Assembly: GCF_014863605.1 (NCBI RefSeq)
Contig: NZ_CP062252.1
Span: 2,055,001-2,119,000, forward strand
Reading direction: 5' to 3'
Length of the DNA: 64,000 nt
Source: Pseudomonas allokribbensis
Lineage (GTDB): Bacteria > Pseudomonadota > Gammaproteobacteria > Pseudomonadales > Pseudomonadaceae
Shown: positions 18,170 to 26,818 of the stretch, in pieces
How the letters are laid out: each line of letters opens with the position of its first letter
Numbering within the stretch: the stretch's first letter is position 1
Made by a program: the position numbers and the translations under genes
The notes under the pieces: generated by a model
The model's input: only the letters and a program-made list of their open reading frames with translations
What the model was told of the DNA's origin: nothing
Database searches by the model: none

Positions 18170-18856
18170 TCAGCGCAGATTGAGCTTCGCCGCCGCGCGC
18201 TCAGTGATTTCAGTGCGCAGTTTCAGCGAAGGCGCCGCACGTTTGCGCGCCTCATCGACAACAGCACTCGGCGCCGTCTCCGGGCTGCCCGAATCAAACG
18301 GCGGCGCCGGCGCATATTCCAGCTGCAACTGCACCAGTTGCGCCGTGTCGACGCCGACCAGTTCTTGCGCCAGCGTCAACGCAAAATCGATCCCGGCCGT
18401 GATGCCGCCCCCGGTAAACAGATTGCCGTCACGCACCACCCGATCCTTCACCGCAATTGCGCCCAGTGCCGGCAGCAGATCGTGATAAGCCCAGTGCGTG
18501 GTCGCCCGTTTGCCCTGCAACAGACCCGCCGCCCCAAGTACCAGCGAACCCGTACACACCGATGTCACGTACCGCGCCTGCGCAGCTTGCGTCTTGATGA
18601 ACGACAGCGTCTGCTCATCTTCCATCAACGGCCCGACGCCTGCGCCGCCGGGAACGCAAATCACATCCAGATCCGGGCAATCCTCGAAGGTGGTGGTCGG
18701 TTTCAGCACCAGCCCGGTGCTGGCGGTGACCGGCACCAGATCCTTCCAGACCAGATGCACTTGCACGTCCGGCAACGAGGCCAGCACGTCATACGGGCCG
18801 GTCAGGTCGAGTTGCTGCACCTGGGGAAACAACAGAAAACCGATCTGCAACGCCAT
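18170..18856 (-). CDS. inhA: Isonitrile hydratase InhA (DJ-1/PfpI superfamily)
   Basis: The 228-residue length equals that of P. putida isonitrile hydratase, which converts isonitriles to N-substituted formamides. The nucleophile elbow TSVCTGSLVLGAAG places Cys at residue 101, the catalytic position described for InhA. VICVPGGAGVGPLM and TTHWAYHDLLP are further family blocks. The start MALQIGFLLFPQVQQLDLTGP is typical. It is divergent from a GlxA-type regulator of the same superfamily, with 88 bases and a palindrome between them, so it is probably controlled by that regulator. It could act on natural isonitriles; no isonitrile synthase gene is in the window. Confidence 0.87.
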   Translation of the reverse strand: MALQIGFLLFPQVQQLDLTGPYDVLASLPDVQVHLVWKDLVPVTASTGLVLKPTTTFEDCPDLDVICVPGGAGVGPLMEDEQTLSFIKTQAAQARYVTSVCTGSLVLGAAGLLQGKRATTHWAYHDLLPALGAIAVKDRVVRDGNLFTGGGITAGIDFALTLAQELVGVDTAQLVQLQLEYAPAPPFDSGSPETAPSAVVDEARKRAAPSLKLRTEITERAAAKLNLR

Positions 18857-18907
18857 GATTCATCTCCGTGAAAAGGGGTGGACGGCTTCACTGTAGGCGC
18901 GTAGGTT

Positions 18908-18944
18908 TTGGCGCATACGCCAATCAGCCCACGAATTACGCCAA
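18908..18944. promoter_or_regulatory. Candidate operator between inhA and the GlxA-type regulator
   Basis: The perfect palindrome TTGGCG-CATA-CGCCAA (18,908-18,923) is followed by a third half-site CGCCAA at 18,939-18,944, directly before the regulator ATG. The placement suggests control of inhA and autoregulation. The protein that binds it is inferred, not shown. Confidence 0.45.
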
Positions 18945-19928
18945 ATGCCGAAAACCATCCACGTCCTCGCGTTCGCCAATGTGCAACTGCTCGATGTCAC
19001 CGGGCCGTTGCAGGTCTTCGCCTCGGCCAACGACATCGCCCGCCAGCAGGGTCTGCCTGCGCCGTACGCGCCAACGGTGATTGCCAGCGGCGGCGGGGCG
19101 GTGAACTCTTCGGCCGGGTTGGCGATGTTGGCTGAACCGCTGCCGGAGCAGCCCAGCGATACGCTGATCATCGCCGGAGGCTGGGGCGTGTATGCGGCCT
19201 CTGAAGATGCCGAGTTAGTGAGTTGGGTGCGTGAACATGCGAACGGATGCCGACGCGTGGCTTCGGTGTGTACCGGTGCATTTCTGCTGGCCGCCAGCGG
19301 CTGGCTCGACGGTCGCCGGGTCGTCACCCACTGGACCCGTTGCGAACAACTGGCGCAGCAACACCCGCGCTTGCAGGTCGAGCCCAATCCGATCTTCATC
19401 AACGACGGCCCGGTCTGGACCTCGGCGGGCGTCACCGCCGGCATCGACCTGGCGCTGGCCATGGTCGAAGACGACCTCGGTCGCGACATGGCCCTGGACG
19501 TCGCCCGGCAACTGGTGGTGTTCCTCAAGCGCCCGGGCGGGCAGTCGCAATTCAGCGTGACGCTGTCGCTGCAAAAACAGGGCAACCGCTTCGATGATTT
19601 GCACGCGTGGATTGCCGAACACCTGACTTGCGATCTGGGCATCCCGACCCTCGCCGAACAGGCCGGCATGAGCGAACGCAGCTTCGTGCGCCACTATCGC
19701 GCCGACACCGGCCAGACCCCGGCCCGCGCCATCGAACTGATCCGCGTCGAAACCGCCCGCCGGTTGTTGAGCGATACGGGATTGCCGATCAAACGGGTCG
19801 CGGCCAATTGTGGATTTGGCAGTGAAGAGACGTTACGCCGCAGTTTCCTGCGGGCCATGGGGGTGACGCCGCAGGCTTATCGGGAGCGGTTTTCGGTTAG
19901 TGCTGCAACAGATCCAGCAATGCCTTGA
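18945..19928 (+). CDS. GlxA-family AraC-type transcriptional regulator
   Basis: This 327-residue protein has an N-terminal DJ-1/PfpI-like sensing domain (about residues 1-190, with ASVCTGAFLLAASG keeping the elbow Cys). A C-terminal AraC double helix-turn-helix (about residues 210-320) includes IPTLAEQAGMSERSFVRHYR and PIKRVAANCGFGSEETLRR. It begins MPKTIHVLAFANVQLLDVTGP. It is divergent from inhA, which shares the DJ-1 fold, so the sensor may recognise a related ligand (inference). Its last 32 bases overlap the convergent hydrolase gene. Confidence 0.9.
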   Translation: MPKTIHVLAFANVQLLDVTGPLQVFASANDIARQQGLPAPYAPTVIASGGGAVNSSAGLAMLAEPLPEQPSDTLIIAGGWGVYAASEDAELVSWVREHANGCRRVASVCTGAFLLAASGWLDGRRVVTHWTRCEQLAQQHPRLQVEPNPIFINDGPVWTSAGVTAGIDLALAMVEDDLGRDMALDVARQLVVFLKRPGGQSQFSVTLSLQKQGNRFDDLHAWIAEHLTCDLGIPTLAEQAGMSERSFVRHYRADTGQTPARAIELIRVETARRLLSDTGLPIKRVAANCGFGSEETLRRSFLRAMGVTPQAYRERFSVSAATDPAMP

Positions 19929-20796
19929 GCGTTTCACCCGGCGCTTCCTCGGGAATGTTGTGCCCGACGCCCCCCAGAACTCGCCGCTCATAAGGCCCGG
20001 TGAAGTGATGGGCATCTTCATCCTCCGCCGGCGCAGGGCCTACACCATCATCGGCACCGCACAACGAAATCGTCGGAACGCTGATCGCCGGTTGTTTTTC
20101 CAGTGCCTGCTCCATCCCTTCCAGCGCCGGATCGCCCGGTGCATACATGAAGCGATGGCGATAAGAATGAATCACCACCTCGACGAAATCCGGGTTGTCG
20201 AACGCCGGTGCGCTCAGCGGATAACGCTCGGCGTTCCGCGCCCAGGTCGGCGACCACAACTGCCACAGCAACTCGCACAGCGCCCGACGATTCTGCGTCA
20301 GCCCTTCAACGCCACGGGGCGTGTGGAAGTAATACTGATACCAGTAGCGATGCTCGCTCTGCGGATCCAGCGGCTGGACCGAGTTCGGTATGTCTTGCAG
20401 GTTGTAGCCATCGCCCGTCACCAACCCACGCACGCGTTCGGGAAACAGCGCCGCAACGATGCACGCCGCCCGACCGCCCCAGTCATAACCGCACAACGTC
20501 GCTTGCTCGATACCCAGCGCATCCATCAGATCCAGCAGATCCTGCGCCAGCGCCGCTTGCTGGCCGGAGCGCAGCGTGTCCGGGCTGTTGAAACGGGTCG
20601 GTCCGTAACCACGCAGGTACGGAACGATTACCCGGTGGCCCTTGGCAGCTAGGGGCGAGGCTATTTCGTCGTAGGCGCGGGGAGAGTAAGGGAAGCCGTG
20701 GAGGAGGATGACCGGCGTGCCGTTTTCCGGGCCGTGATGCTCATAGGCGATGGTCAGACTTTCAGTCTTGCAAAGTTGCATCACGGCTTGGGTCAT
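19897..20796 (-). CDS. Alpha/beta hydrolase (epoxide hydrolase/haloalkane dehalogenase-like)
   Basis: This 299-residue hydrolase has HGFPYSPRAYDEI (HGxP oxyanion motif), the nucleophile elbow CGYDWGGRAACIVAA (GYDWGG, Asp nucleophile, as in epoxide hydrolases and dehalogenases), a cap region rich in aromatics (SEHRYWYQYYFHT), and a late GGVGHNIPEEAPGE holding the catalytic His. An acid residue near GADDGVGPAP is present. The Asp rather than Ser at the elbow argues for an epoxide- or halide-type substrate rather than an ester. It starts 10 bases after the 20,807-21,196 gene, so the two are probably cotranscribed. Confidence 0.87.
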   Translation of the reverse strand: MTQAVMQLCKTESLTIAYEHHGPENGTPVILLHGFPYSPRAYDEIASPLAAKGHRVIVPYLRGYGPTRFNSPDTLRSGQQAALAQDLLDLMDALGIEQATLCGYDWGGRAACIVAALFPERVRGLVTGDGYNLQDIPNSVQPLDPQSEHRYWYQYYFHTPRGVEGLTQNRRALCELLWQLWSPTWARNAERYPLSAPAFDNPDFVEVVIHSYRHRFMYAPGDPALEGMEQALEKQPAISVPTISLCGADDGVGPAPAEDEDAHHFTGPYERRVLGGVGHNIPEEAPGETLKALLDLLQH

Positions 20797-20806
20797 CCGA
20801 GATTCC

Positions 20807-21196
20807 TCAAGTTTCAGCTTCCGCCACCTGATTGAAATACTTGCTGCGATCCGGCGTAAACGTCACCACCATTTTCGTCCGCGAACAGGTCATGACTCGC
20901 TCGGCACCCAGATCAATATCCAGATCCTCCCCACGCAACCCCTGCCACTGCGCAAGGTATTTCAGCGATCCGTATTTTTCATTCTTCTTCAGGCTACGGC
21001 TGACGCCACCTTTCCAGCCCAGCACCGGCAATTCATCGGCACTGCAGCGTTGTGCGAGGTCGGGGAAGCGGGCGGCGCGCTGGCGGCCGATTTCCCAGCA
21101 TTTGATCAGGCCCTTGTCGGCGGCTTCCCACAGTTCGTCGCGCTTCAGGCCGGTGCGCAGTGGGGTGTCGATCTGGCGGTGGATGCGTTGGCTCAT
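20807..21196 (-). CDS. Conserved hypothetical protein
   Basis: This 129-residue protein begins MSQRIHRQIDTPLRTGLKRDELWEAADKG and ends YFNQVAEAET. No domain is recognised and there are no membrane segments. A clear AAGGAA ribosome site precedes the ATG at 21,196. It is probably the first gene of a two-gene unit with the hydrolase 10 bases downstream. Lys/Arg/Trp content and the GWKGGVSRSLKKNEKYGSLK stretch suggest a soluble cytoplasmic protein. Function unknown. Confidence 0.75.
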   Translation of the reverse strand: MSQRIHRQIDTPLRTGLKRDELWEAADKGLIKCWEIGRQRAARFPDLAQRCSADELPVLGWKGGVSRSLKKNEKYGSLKYLAQWQGLRGEDLDIDLGAERVMTCSRTKMVVTFTPDRSKYFNQVAEAET

Positions 21197-21639
21197 TCTG
21201 GTTCCTTGAATCGGGTTTTTATTGGACAGCTCCGCTGTGCCCGTTGCGGTGGATGGTAGGGGGGGATGTAACAGCTGGCAACAAGGTATTTCGGGGTGTA
21301 AGTGCGAAGGATGGGGGAGGCGTGAAGGGGTGATGATGAGTGTTTATCGATTGTTAAACACACGTGACCGCAGCCAGATTGCTGCTGATAGCCCGCATGG
21401 CCAAGGTGCAACAGGATTCAGTGTTTGATGACTGAAGCGGGTATCAGGATGTTGAAGTGTGGGAGCAAACCTGTTGAGTCAGTCTTTTCCTACAAATGTT
21501 GAAGAGAAAGAGCATTTTTCTGACTGTATCTGGCGCTATTTCAGTTGGGAAGATCGGTAAATGGATGACGGGAAACGACCAGACATGACGAAGTCGCATC
21601 GCGAATCGGTCATGTCCAGTCGCACAATTGCAGTGTTGA
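21197..21639. other. Intergenic region, no gene seen
   Basis: This 440-base stretch contains the promoter side of the 20,807-21,196 gene and the 3' side of the A-PCP-R synthetase. A lone REP-like half string, GTGTGGGAGCAAACCTG, is at about 21,457-21,473. No clear hairpin terminator or coding frame was found. Confidence 0.6.
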
Positions 21640-24618
21640 TCACGCCACGAAAGGCGATTCCTGGATCTTTTTCAGGTAGGAAGCCAGCAGTTTTGCATCG
21701 AACTCCGGTTCCTGTATGCCACTGCCTTCAAGAAAGTGCTGGACGTTGGAACAGCCCCAAAGATAGGTGTTCTGGTAAAGCTCCACGGTGGACTGGTTGT
21801 CGACGATCTTGTCCCGAAACAGGCTCGACAGTGGGTAAAGCGGTGCCTGCGGGTTGGTTTTCCAGAGATCGAACCAGTCGTTGAACGGCAGACGGTCGAA
21901 TCTCAGGCTGCAATGGGTTTCCAGCCGGGCGAAAAAATCCTCGAGAGTCAGATTCTTCTCGGGCGAGGGGATGAGATTGAATTTTTTGCCGAGGGCCAAC
22001 GGATTGCGGGAAATACAGCCGATCGCGTCGCACATGTAATCGACGGTCGTCAGACCTTCGCGCAGGTTGGTCAGTGCAGGTATGGCTTTGAATGCCAGAC
22101 AGGTCTGGATCAGGCGGCTCCACCATTGATAACCGGCGAACTCGCCAGTGCGGCTGTCGCAAGTGGCGTAACCCAAGCGGAAGGTCATCAGTGGCAGGCC
22201 TTTTTCCTGGGCCAGGTCGGCGATTTTTTCCATGACCCACTTGCTGCGCACATAGCCCAGGTCAGACACGACGGCGGGCAGGTTCTGATCGATGTCGTCG
22301 TGCTCATGCATCGTGGTTTTACCCGTGTGCAGATGACCCCAGCTGTACACCGAGATGGTTGACAGCAGAATCAGCGGTTTGAGTCGGCTGTGGGCGGCAA
22401 AGTCGATGATCTGTTTGAGTCCCTCCACATTGTCTTTCTTCATGTAGGAGTAAGGCTGAATGAAATTGACGGCGCTGGCGGAGTGATAAACGACGTCAAT
22501 CAGATCGTACAGCCGTGCATACAGCGTTTGCCCAAGCCCGAGTTTCGGCTCGGACAGATCGGCTGGGAAGGTGACAATGCGCACCGCATCATTTGATTCG
22601 AGCTGGATCCTGTAGCGTTCAAGTGTGGCTGTCACACGTTGTCGCGCCAGTGCCGGACTGGCGGCTCTGACCGGGCAATGAATCTTCGCGTCGGTAGTCC
22701 TCAACAGTGTTTCAAGCAGGTGAGCACCAATGAAGCCCGTTGCCCCAGTGAGCATGATGTGTTTCGGCGCTGTCAGTTGCTGCTCTCTGAAACGGTCGGG
22801 GGGAGCGAAAGTCGACGGCAGGGTTATATCGTCTTGCAGCGTGCGCACCGGCTCGCTTTGCGGTACTGGAGCATCGGCGCTCTTCCTTCGGCTCAGCTCT
22901 GTGGCCAACGCTTTGACTGAGCAGAACTCATAGAAGTCCCGAATGTACGCAGGGACCTGAAGTTGTTCCGAAATGTCGCGCAGGACAGCCGCGGCCATCA
23001 ATGAATGGCCTCCGATCTCAAAGAAGTTGTCGCCAGTGGTGAAGTCGGCTTGGCCCAGGTACTTCTGCCAGATGGCGGCGATACGAGCTTCTGTTTCATT
23101 GGCGATATCGATTGTCGGCGCATCGCTGGATGCGGCGGCGAAGCGTGCCTGAAGTGCCTGTTTGTCCGTTTTGCCATTGAGGGTGCAGGGGATGTTTTTC
23201 AGCAGTAAGTAGCGGGCCGGCAACATGTAGTCCGGCACTTCTTTTTTCATGCCGATTTTCAAGTCACTGATCAGATCGCGTGTCTGTGCATCTGCAGTGG
23301 GCACCACGAACGCAATCAGGCGTTTGCCGGCCGGCCCTTCGTTCGCGTCCACCCAGACGACTGCCGTTTTCACACCGGGCTGACGCAAAAGAGCTGCCTC
23401 CACATCGCCCAGTTCAATCCGATAGCCGCGAATCTTCAGTTGGTCGTCGTTACGCCCCAGGTACTGAACGCTGCCGTCCGGCAGGAAGCGTGCGAGGTCG
23501 CCGGTGCGATAAGCCCGCAGGTTGCAGAACGGCAATGTGATGAAGCGCCGCGCGGTCAGTTCCGGGCTGGACAGGTAACCGCGCGCCAGGGATGGGCCGC
23601 TGATGAACAGCTCGCCAGTCTCTCCCGCCGAAACCGGCTTGAGTGTTTCATCCAGAATGAACACTCTCGTGTCAGCGACGGGAAACCCTATCGATGACAC
23701 GCCGTGATCACCGGCCTGATCGTAAACCCGACACGTTGCATAGATCGTCACTTCCGTGGGACCGTAGTAATCCACCACTTTGTAGTGCAGGTGTTGAGTA
23801 TCGATGGACGGCAGTTTTTCACCCGCTGTAAACAGATACTGCAAAACCAGATTCGAGGTGTGGGGACGCCGGACCAGTTCACTGACCAGAACCGTCGGAA
23901 CATAGGCATGAGTGATCAAGTGTTCGCAGTAGAAATCGTACAAATCAGGAGCGCTGCTGCGTATTTCGTCCGGCAGGATGTACAGCTTGGCGCCTGCGCA
24001 CAGCGCTGCCCAGATCTCCCATTGCGACACGTCAAAGCCAACGCCGACCATTAATGTCGTACGGCAATCGCGGCTCATCGCAAAGCGGTCGTTATGCCAT
24101 TCGATAAGATTCAGCAACGAATGGTGTTCAATCTCGACCCCTTTGGGCTGGCCCGTCGTGCCAGACGTGAAAATCACGTAAACGACATCCTCGGCCTTGG
24201 GTATGAGCGATAGAGGGGCAGCGGATGACGGGGCCTCCATAATTGCCTTGATGGAACACTTGGGTACTGCGCAATCCGTGGCATCGTCGCTGTCAGTCAC
24301 CAGTACGATGTCAGCCGCGCATTGATCAATGATGCTGCGCTTGCGGTTATCCGGTAGACGCGCATCGATCGGTACATGACAGGCAGTGGACTTGATGACC
24401 CCAAGCTGAGCGACGATCAGCTCGATGGAGCGATGCCCGATAATGGGCACCCGTTGGCCCTGTTTGACGGCGTTCTGATTCAGAAAACAGGCGACTTTGT
24501 CACTTTCGCAATCGAGTTCAGCGTAAGTGACCTGTCGTTCAGGACTGCGGATGGCAATGTGATGGGGAAACTGTTTAACGTTTTGTTTGAAAAGCTCCAG
24601 GACAGTTTGAGGTTGCAT
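21640..24618 (-). CDS. NRPS-like adenylation-carrier-thioester reductase (A-PCP-R) synthetase
   Basis: This 992-residue stand-alone enzyme starts at the ATG at 24,618, which has GGAG 8 bases upstream. The adenylation domain (about residues 1-510) has the P-loop-like FTSGTTGQPKG, YYGPTE, YRTGD and LNGKTDKQAL with the catalytic Lys. The carrier domain (about 525-595) has DNFFEIGGHSLM with the phosphopantetheine Ser. The reductase domain (about 620-992) has MLTGATGFIGAHL for NAD(P) and YVRSK as the Tyr/Lys pair. Such enzymes activate an acid, load it on the carrier, and release it as an aldehyde or alcohol. The pocket residues read by hand are D-V-W-Y-F-A-Y-I-Y, which I cannot match to a substrate. 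Two hand-counted 60-base lines were each 33/60 G+C, lower than the flanks. Confidence 0.9.
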   Translation of the reverse strand: MQPQTVLELFKQNVKQFPHHIAIRSPERQVTYAELDCESDKVACFLNQNAVKQGQRVPIIGHRSIELIVAQLGVIKSTACHVPIDARLPDNRKRSIIDQCAADIVLVTDSDDATDCAVPKCSIKAIMEAPSSAAPLSLIPKAEDVVYVIFTSGTTGQPKGVEIEHHSLLNLIEWHNDRFAMSRDCRTTLMVGVGFDVSQWEIWAALCAGAKLYILPDEIRSSAPDLYDFYCEHLITHAYVPTVLVSELVRRPHTSNLVLQYLFTAGEKLPSIDTQHLHYKVVDYYGPTEVTIYATCRVYDQAGDHGVSSIGFPVADTRVFILDETLKPVSAGETGELFISGPSLARGYLSSPELTARRFITLPFCNLRAYRTGDLARFLPDGSVQYLGRNDDQLKIRGYRIELGDVEAALLRQPGVKTAVVWVDANEGPAGKRLIAFVVPTADAQTRDLISDLKIGMKKEVPDYMLPARYLLLKNIPCTLNGKTDKQALQARFAAASSDAPTIDIANETEARIAAIWQKYLGQADFTTGDNFFEIGGHSLMAAAVLRDISEQLQVPAYIRDFYEFCSVKALATELSRRKSADAPVPQSEPVRTLQDDITLPSTFAPPDRFREQQLTAPKHIMLTGATGFIGAHLLETLLRTTDAKIHCPVRAASPALARQRVTATLERYRIQLESNDAVRIVTFPADLSEPKLGLGQTLYARLYDLIDVVYHSASAVNFIQPYSYMKKDNVEGLKQIIDFAAHSRLKPLILLSTISVYSWGHLHTGKTTMHEHDDIDQNLPAVVSDLGYVRSKWVMEKIADLAQEKGLPLMTFRLGYATCDSRTGEFAGYQWWSRLIQTCLAFKAIPALTNLREGLTTVDYMCDAIGCISRNPLALGKKFNLIPSPEKNLTLEDFFARLETHCSLRFDRLPFNDWFDLWKTNPQAPLYPLSSLFRDKIVDNQSTVELYQNTYLWGCSNVQHFLEGSGIQEPEFDAKLLASYLKKIQESPFVA

Positions 24619-24784
24619 GATGACGCTCCGGTCAGCGCCCCGTCCAAACCGCATTTTGTTCTGTGTAGCCAAAAAATTGTGGGGCAGCCCTCATTTTAGA
24701 AACCTGTGGGCGATCACGATTCTTCCTCCCTAGAGCATGTTTTCATAGGGGATAGCCGGGTGAGGAATATAAGGAAACCTTCAT

Positions 24785-26611
24785 TCACGGCTGCCAGTAA
24801 TTCTTCTCCCCACTCAACTTGCGATCGAGAAAACTCGCCGCGCTGATCAACGCCAGATGGGTCAATGCCTGGGGCGTGTTGCCCAGATGCCGTCCACGGT
24901 TGTCGAATTCCTCCGCATATAGTCCCAACGGATTGGCATAACGCAGCAGTTGCTCGAATTCCAGGTGGGCCTTTTCCACCTGTCCAGCGCGGGCCAGGCA
25001 TTCGACGTACCAGAACGAGCAGGCGGCGAAAGCGCCTTCGGTGCCCGATAATCCATCGATCCCCGTATCGTCATTGCGATAGCGGTAAACCATGCCGTCG
25101 CGCACCAAGTGTTTTTCGATGGCTTCAAGCGTCGCGAGCCAGCGCGGATCCTTTGCGCTGACGAAGCGCACCAGCGGCATCAGCAGCATCGAGCCATCCA
25201 GTGCGGTGCCGCCCTGGTACTGCACGAAATGCCCGTGTTCTTCATTCCAGAAGTTGTCCCAGATGTCGGCATGAATCGCCTGACGGGTCTGGTCCCAACG
25301 AGCGAAAGGTGCCGGCAGCGAACGTTTCGAGGCCAGGCGGATCGCCCGGTCCAGCGCCACCCAGCACATCAGTCGCGAGTGCAGAAAGTGATGTTGCTCA
25401 CCGCGCATTTCCCAGATGCCTACGTCTTTGGTCTGCCAGGTCTCACACACCTGATCGACCACTTCCATCACATGTTTCCAGCCTTCGTGGGAAATCGCGT
25501 CGCCGTACTTGTTGACCAGATAAACGGCGTCCATCAGTTCGCCGAAGATATCCAGTTGAATCTGATCGTACGCGCCATTGCCGATGCGCACTGGTTTCGC
25601 GCCGCCATGCCCGGACAAATGCGTGAGTTCGGTTTCCGGCAGTTCCTGGCGGCCGTCGATGGCGTAGAGGGTGTTCAACTTCATCGACTGGCCGCTGCAA
25701 TCGCTGACCCGCCCGCGCAGCCAGCGCATGTAGCCGTTGGCTTCGTCGACAAAGCCCAGGCGCATGAAGGCGTAGACGGTGAAAGAGGCGTCGCGGATCC
25801 AGGTGTAGCGATAGTCCCAGTTGCGTTCGCCGCCGGGTGTTTCTGGCAGGCCGAACGTGGCGGCGGCGAGGATTGCGCCGTGTTGGCGCGAGGTCAGCAG
25901 CTTCAGGGCCAGGGCCGAGCGGTTGACCATTTCCCGCCAGCGACCTCGATAGTTGGACTGACCGATCCAGTCACGCCAGAACTTCAGCGTGCGCTCGATG
26001 CACAGCTTGGCGGCCCCTTCGGCGAAGCGCGGATCGTCGCTGGCGCCGAGCATGAACGCGGCGGTCTGATCTTGTTTGAGGGTGAATTGCGCGACTGCTG
26101 CTTCCTGATCGACGCTCAAGGTTTGATCCGAGGCCAGCCGCAGTGTCGGCTGCCCGCTGGCGCTGAACAGCACATCCTTTTTATCGACGACTGCGCGAGT
26201 TTCAGCACGGGCGTAGTCATGTCGAACGGCGCAGCGCAGGTGAAACGTTGCCTGCCCGCTGACCACCCGAACCCGGCGGATCAAAACCGGTAACGCCTCA
26301 TCGTTGTCGCCAATGGGCAGCAGATCGGTGATTTCCACCACGGCGTGATCGCTGAGCCAGCGGGTTTGCAGGACGTTGGTGTCCGGCAGGTAAATCTGCT
26401 CGCGCCGGGCATCGGGCAGGTCCGGGGCCAACTGGAAAATCCCCGCGTCGGGCGTATCCAGCAGCGAACAGAAGATCGACGGGCTGTCGAACTCCGGCCA
26501 GCAGAAGAAATCCACGCTGCCCTTGTCATTGACCAGCGCCGCACTGCGCATGTCGCCAATGATGCCGTGGGCGTCGATGGGGCTTTGTCGTTCAGGGTGA
26601 TGCTCGGCCAT
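24785..26611 (-). CDS. Glycoside hydrolase family 15 protein (glucoamylase/trehalase-like)
   Basis: This 608-residue protein begins MAEHHPERQSPIDAHGIIGDM. The N-terminal beta-sandwich region (about residues 15-220) has AALVNDKGSVDFFCWPEFDSP. The (alpha/alpha)6 barrel follows with ERNWDYRYTWIRDASFT and RGEQHHFLHSRLMCWVALDRA, and the late YAEEFD segment likely holds the base. These are standard for bacterial GH15 enzymes acting on alpha-glucosides such as trehalose or short maltosides. The ATG at 26,611 has CGGAG upstream; a longer frame to 26,725 adds an unconserved leader overlapping the divergent MFS region. No other trehalose or glycogen genes are nearby. Confidence 0.88.
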   Translation of the reverse strand: MAEHHPERQSPIDAHGIIGDMRSAALVNDKGSVDFFCWPEFDSPSIFCSLLDTPDAGIFQLAPDLPDARREQIYLPDTNVLQTRWLSDHAVVEITDLLPIGDNDEALPVLIRRVRVVSGQATFHLRCAVRHDYARAETRAVVDKKDVLFSASGQPTLRLASDQTLSVDQEAAVAQFTLKQDQTAAFMLGASDDPRFAEGAAKLCIERTLKFWRDWIGQSNYRGRWREMVNRSALALKLLTSRQHGAILAAATFGLPETPGGERNWDYRYTWIRDASFTVYAFMRLGFVDEANGYMRWLRGRVSDCSGQSMKLNTLYAIDGRQELPETELTHLSGHGGAKPVRIGNGAYDQIQLDIFGELMDAVYLVNKYGDAISHEGWKHVMEVVDQVCETWQTKDVGIWEMRGEQHHFLHSRLMCWVALDRAIRLASKRSLPAPFARWDQTRQAIHADIWDNFWNEEHGHFVQYQGGTALDGSMLLMPLVRFVSAKDPRWLATLEAIEKHLVRDGMVYRYRNDDTGIDGLSGTEGAFAACSFWYVECLARAGQVEKAHLEFEQLLRYANPLGLYAEEFDNRGRHLGNTPQALTHLALISAASFLDRKLSGEKNYWQP

Positions 26612-26818
26612 GGTCGTCTGGCTCCGAGGCGAAGGCTTACCTAGCTGACTGATGGCCGGCGGCGAGAGTTCATCCGCGTACATGAAATGATCGACAGCTT
26701 TGCGCGGCAGCGATTGGCCTTGCACGCCACAGGGACTTCACATTCCACCAACAATTCCTCGCTTTCCCGCCCGTCAGGCTTTGTGGCAAGTTGGCCGCCC
26801 CTGATGAGGCTGTATCCG

